A stretch of DNA of 64,000 nucleotides, from contig WAEK01000017.1 in the NCBI GenBank assembly GCA_011634665.1, positions 496,001-560,000 of the forward strand, in the 5' to 3' direction. The number at the start of each line of letters is the position of its first letter. Position 1 is the stretch's first letter. The translations under genes were made by a program, and so were the position numbers. The notes under the pieces are model-generated. The model was not told where the DNA came from. It saw only the letters and a list, made by a program, of their open reading frames with translations, and ran no database searches. The stretch is from Mortierella sp. BCC40632. Lineage: Eukaryota > Mortierellomycota > Mortierellomycetes > Mortierellales > Mortierellaceae. This document shows positions 60,667-64,000 of the stretch, in pieces.

Positions 60667-62207
60667 ATCTGCCTCTCTTGTCTCGATTCCACCTACATAC
60701 ATTCATACACATACACAAACAAACGCTCGCTCACCCCCTGTCTCGACTGTGCAGCTCACTATACTTTCCTAAAGAGACTTGGCCAGGGCCGCTTCTGCGT
60801 CGTGCATCTCGCTAGACATTTTTACACCGAGAAACTTGTACGTTCTTCGAATCCCCCTCCACACCACGTACCCCGAGTACTCTCCACCCCCACCGACCTA
60901 GCTCACTCCTTTCTTCCTTCACCTGCTTTTTCCTTTTCCCTATCTCCTTCTTCTTTCTCTTTCTCTTTCTCTTTCTCTTTTTCTCTCTCTCTCCCTTCTG
61001 ATCCGCTGCAGCATTCATCGTCTTCTGTTCGAAAAAAGGCCCAACGTGGTATGCCTTGCAACAGACAGCAGTAATGGACTGTGGGCTGAAGAGAGCCAGG
61101 AGACAGGAGACAGGAGACAATGACCGTGGCCCACGCATCACCCCCACACTCTCCAACGGTCGCTCTCTCTTTCTCTCTCTTTCTCTCTCTCTCTCTTATT
61201 GTCACTCTCTGTCAACGAACATTGCATGTGCAAGGGGAAGGGGGAGAGCGAGGACATATTCGGCTCTTGGAGAGTTAGACGACCAGGTGCCCACATACAC
61301 TCATATCCAAAGAGAGAACAGAACAAAAAAAGGGGGGGGGCCAAGCTAAATCTGCTTGACTGCCCGCCTTTTTTTTTTTTTTTTTCTTTTCTCTTTATTC
61401 CTTTCTTCTCCTGTCACCTAAACCGATCGGCAGGAGCTCGATTGATCAAAGAGCGAAGAAGTAAAAAAAAAAAAAAAAACTTTGTTTGTCTCTCTCCAAT
61501 TTTTGGTCGATCCAGCTCCGATTGTGTGGGCTCGAATACCTTTGCTCTCTCTCTCTCTCTCTCTCTTACTCCTGCAGGCTTAAAGCATTGGGGCCAACTA
61601 GTCGGCTGACTTGATGTTGGTCCATGGGTCTAAAAGGGGGAAGAAAAAAGAAGCCCTGGCCACTTGTTGATACCCTGCTGGATTGGTGAATTGATTGGCT
61701 CGAACCTCGAGCCTCTTCCCATTGCAATTCCATACCCCCCAACCCCTTCTCTAGTAGTGTCCCTGTTTTGATTACGATCCTCAATCTTCCCGAAACACAT
61801 ACACACACACACACACTTCTTCTCCCTATTTTTTTTTTTTGGTCTTCTTCTTCCTTTCTTTCTTGTTCTTGTGCACCCCCTTCTTGTGTTGCTCATACGT
61901 CTCGCTCACATTCCGTCCTTTGGGGCCTTTCTTCTTCTCGTTCTCTCACTTTCACTCTTTTCCAAACCCCGGTAACTCACACTCCAGTATGCAGTCAAGG
62001 TTATCGACAAGCAGGCACACAAGGCGGACATCCTGATGCGACTCCGCCGCGAGTGCCAGTTGATGGAGTCGCTTGATCATCCCAACATTGTGAAGCTCCA
62101 TGAGGTGATCGAGACCCAGTTCACGATCTTTGTCTGCATGGAGTATGTTGAAGGTTAGTCTACTTTTGTTTTACTTTCCGTAAGCTATATTGCAGGACTG
62201 TGCGTGG

Positions 62208-62247
<40 letters not shown>

Positions 62248-62417
62248 CCCTGTGCCCAGTCAAATTATGCATTTCTCCTGGCATGTGCCTGGGGGAGATT
62301 ATTCTCTCTTTTTGCTTTGCCTTTGTGCACGAGAAAAGAACCAACCTGCGCAGTCACAAGCTTTCTTGTACCTGAACACAACCTTAAATTCTCTCTCTCT
62401 GGGTCCCGTCCACTCAC

Positions 62418-62451
<34 letters not shown>

Positions 62452-64000
62452 TTCTTCTTTCTCCGCAGGGTGCAGTCTTGAACAGCATCTCAAGAGTCAA
62501 GAAAATGGGAAACTAGGCGAAAAGGAAGCGAGAAAGATTATAAGAGAACTCGCCAGTGCCGTCTCGCACTGTCACTCCCGATTCGTAGTTCACCGAGACA
62601 TCAAACCCGCCAACATCCTCATTACTACCACTGGCAAGGTCATGCTTATTGACTTTGGACTAGGCAACGTCTTTTCCTTTCGCTCTCGACTCAACACCAT
62701 TTGTGGTAAGCTCACATTTGCTCTTCCCATCCTGTCTGTTCTTTTTTTTTTTTTTTTGTCTGTTCTGTTTGTTTGTACTCTCTAAACAATCTAAAGAACA
62801 CACACAACACAGCTACCATTGCAGTATAAAAATAACAATAGTTATCACTACATACGACTGACAGTTTAAACGCACCTCCTCATTCCTCTCGCATAGGCTC
62901 ATTACCGTACTATTCTCCAGAGATTGCACGGGGATCCAACTACACAGGACCCGAGATTGATATCTGGTGTCTGGGTGTAGTCCTCTACAGGATCACTGTC
63001 GGCAGGGACCCATTTATCGGATCCACTAAGCGAGAAGTCAAACTCCAAATTACGCAGGATCGTTTCCAACCTCCATCCACACTCAGTCCAACACTTCAGG
63101 ATGCGCTTCAGAAACTGCTTGCACCAGACGGTGTCCAGCGCCGGAGTCTATCAATTCTGGAGACAGATGTATGGTTGCACGAAGACGATGTCAAAGGCCA
63201 ACCAAGATTCTTGTCCGAGGACCGGTCGTTCTCCTCCAATACCACTCATTCTGCGACTACAGACTTGACATCGGCAACTATCTTGACTACTGCGACAGAG
63301 TCGAGCCGCTTGAGCGGAACAACCCTTGTCCGACAGGCCTCCAAGGCCACCAGCGCTACTGCAACGGCCATGGCGACTGCAGCCAAGGCTCCGATGACTC
63401 TCCAGAAACGCTCACTCACAGACGATGGTCTCACGTTTATCCGGTCACCCTCTTCCTCGCTCTATGGTTCTCAGTCGATGATGGCGGATATGACCGACGT
63501 GTCAGGTGCATATATCTGGGAACTTGAGCGAGAACAACCCCGGTTGCTGCGCAAGCACCGGATCAGAGTCGTACCAGGACCAGGGGCCAAGACAGACTTG
63601 TTGTTTCAGCAGGATCAGATGTTGAGTCTACTCCAATTTCTGGTACCAATCCTACAGACATGCCGAGTCTCTTACTATTTGCATTCAACGACGAGGATTT
63701 TGTGCGGGGTCAGCTTTCCAAAGGACATGGACTCGGCTGTGATGTCGTGTGGGATGGGACAGTCTTCCCAAATATTCCAGCGGTTGGTTCAACATGTGAG
63801 TGCAATGATGACGGGGACACCTATTCAATCGGCCAAGCATCCTTTGGTCCGATATGGTGTCTTTTCGATTGATATTGTGCCCTGTCCGCCCAAGACCAAT
63901 AAGAAGAAGGATAAGAAGGCCAAAGCCAAGTCGGTCAGTGAAACCAATGAAGGCAACTATGTGGACGAGTTGCTTGATCACAGTGGATATGAGTTGTCGA
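60485..64000 (+). CDS. Serine/threonine protein kinase (3' partial)
   Basis: Five exons: 60485-60521, 60755-60837, 61988-62153, 62469-62705, 62897->64000, phases consistent and open to the window end. The start is at MVPNLMFSLPGIAHYTFLKR: exon 1 ends ATC G/GTAATC and joins CTCACTAT after GTGCAG, rebuilding the lead-in to the Gly loop. Kinase parts: loop LGQGRFCVVHLA (about 21-32), Lys44 in YAVKVIDK, Glu62 in RRECQLME, catalytic Asp139 in HRDIKPANI, DFG Asp157 in MLIDFGLGN, then SLPYYSPEIARG and DIWCLGVVLYRITVGRDPF. The style is CAMK/SNF1-like; the exact subfamily is not assigned. After the kinase domain comes a Ser/Thr/Ala-rich linker, then a folded-looking C-terminal part (RLLRKHRIRVVPGPGAKTDL, then VSYYLHSTTRILCGVSFPKD) that continues past the end. 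Intron 2 is 1150 bases, unusually long here. Confidence 0.92.
62213..62243. repeat. (CT)n microsatellite in kinase intron 3
   Basis: About 30 bases of CT on the sense strand; a second sense CT tract lies at 62420-62449 just before the acceptor of the same intron. Confidence 0.95.

Noticed and set aside
1..64000. tRNA or rRNA genes
   Set aside because: Looked for T-loop words such as GGTTCGAATC; the clearest hit (near 48080) lies inside MAM33 coding sequence and does not fold as a tRNA.

Overview
The window is a piece of a nuclear genome from an intron-rich early-diverging fungus. Mortierellomycotina (Mucoromycota) is the best guess. Reasons: genes with many short GT-AG introns and occasional GC-AG introns, very small exons, long (CT)n/(GA)n and poly-A/T tracts, a Sfp1-like zinc finger factor, and a WRKY-GCM1/MULE/SWIM protein. 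This is inference from gene style, not from a species marker. No tRNA, rRNA, CRISPR array or prokaryotic operon was seen. Exon joins below were made by hand from splice sites and reading phase. For most genes the summed exon length is an exact multiple of three and the protein matches the family along its length.

Layout. 0-7.2 kb: a 5'-truncated VPS9/CUE Rab5 exchange factor (+) converging on an OPT-family transporter (-). 8.4-16.4 kb: a PRL-type protein tyrosine phosphatase (-) and the 13-exon ER glucosidase I (-). 16.6-26.3 kb: a decayed partial copy of the NUP53 tail, a 2.5 kb stretch holding a decayed coding sequence, the complete NUP53 (-), and an Sfp1-like zinc finger gene (-). 26.3-34 kb: almost gene-free low-complexity DNA with faint coding-like relics near 31.8-33 kb.

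34-53.4 kb is the dense part: a small probably mitochondrial protein (-); NEDD8 (-) back to back with prefoldin subunit 1 (+); the succinate dehydrogenase flavoprotein SDH1 (-) back to back with a Mutator-transposase-derived gene (+); MAM33/p32 (-) back to back with the NEDD8 E1 regulatory subunit ULA1/NAE1 (+); and a tail-anchored low-complexity protein (-). 53-64 kb: an alpha/beta hydrolase with a peroxisomal-type C-terminus (+) and a Ser/Thr kinase (+) that runs off the window.

Links between genes: NEDD8 and one half of its activating enzyme lie about 11 kb apart; SDH1, MAM33 and the 34 kb protein all look mitochondrial; glucosidase I and the VPS9 factor belong to the secretory and endosomal pathways. 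Three gene pairs share short divergent promoters (about 300-430 bp).
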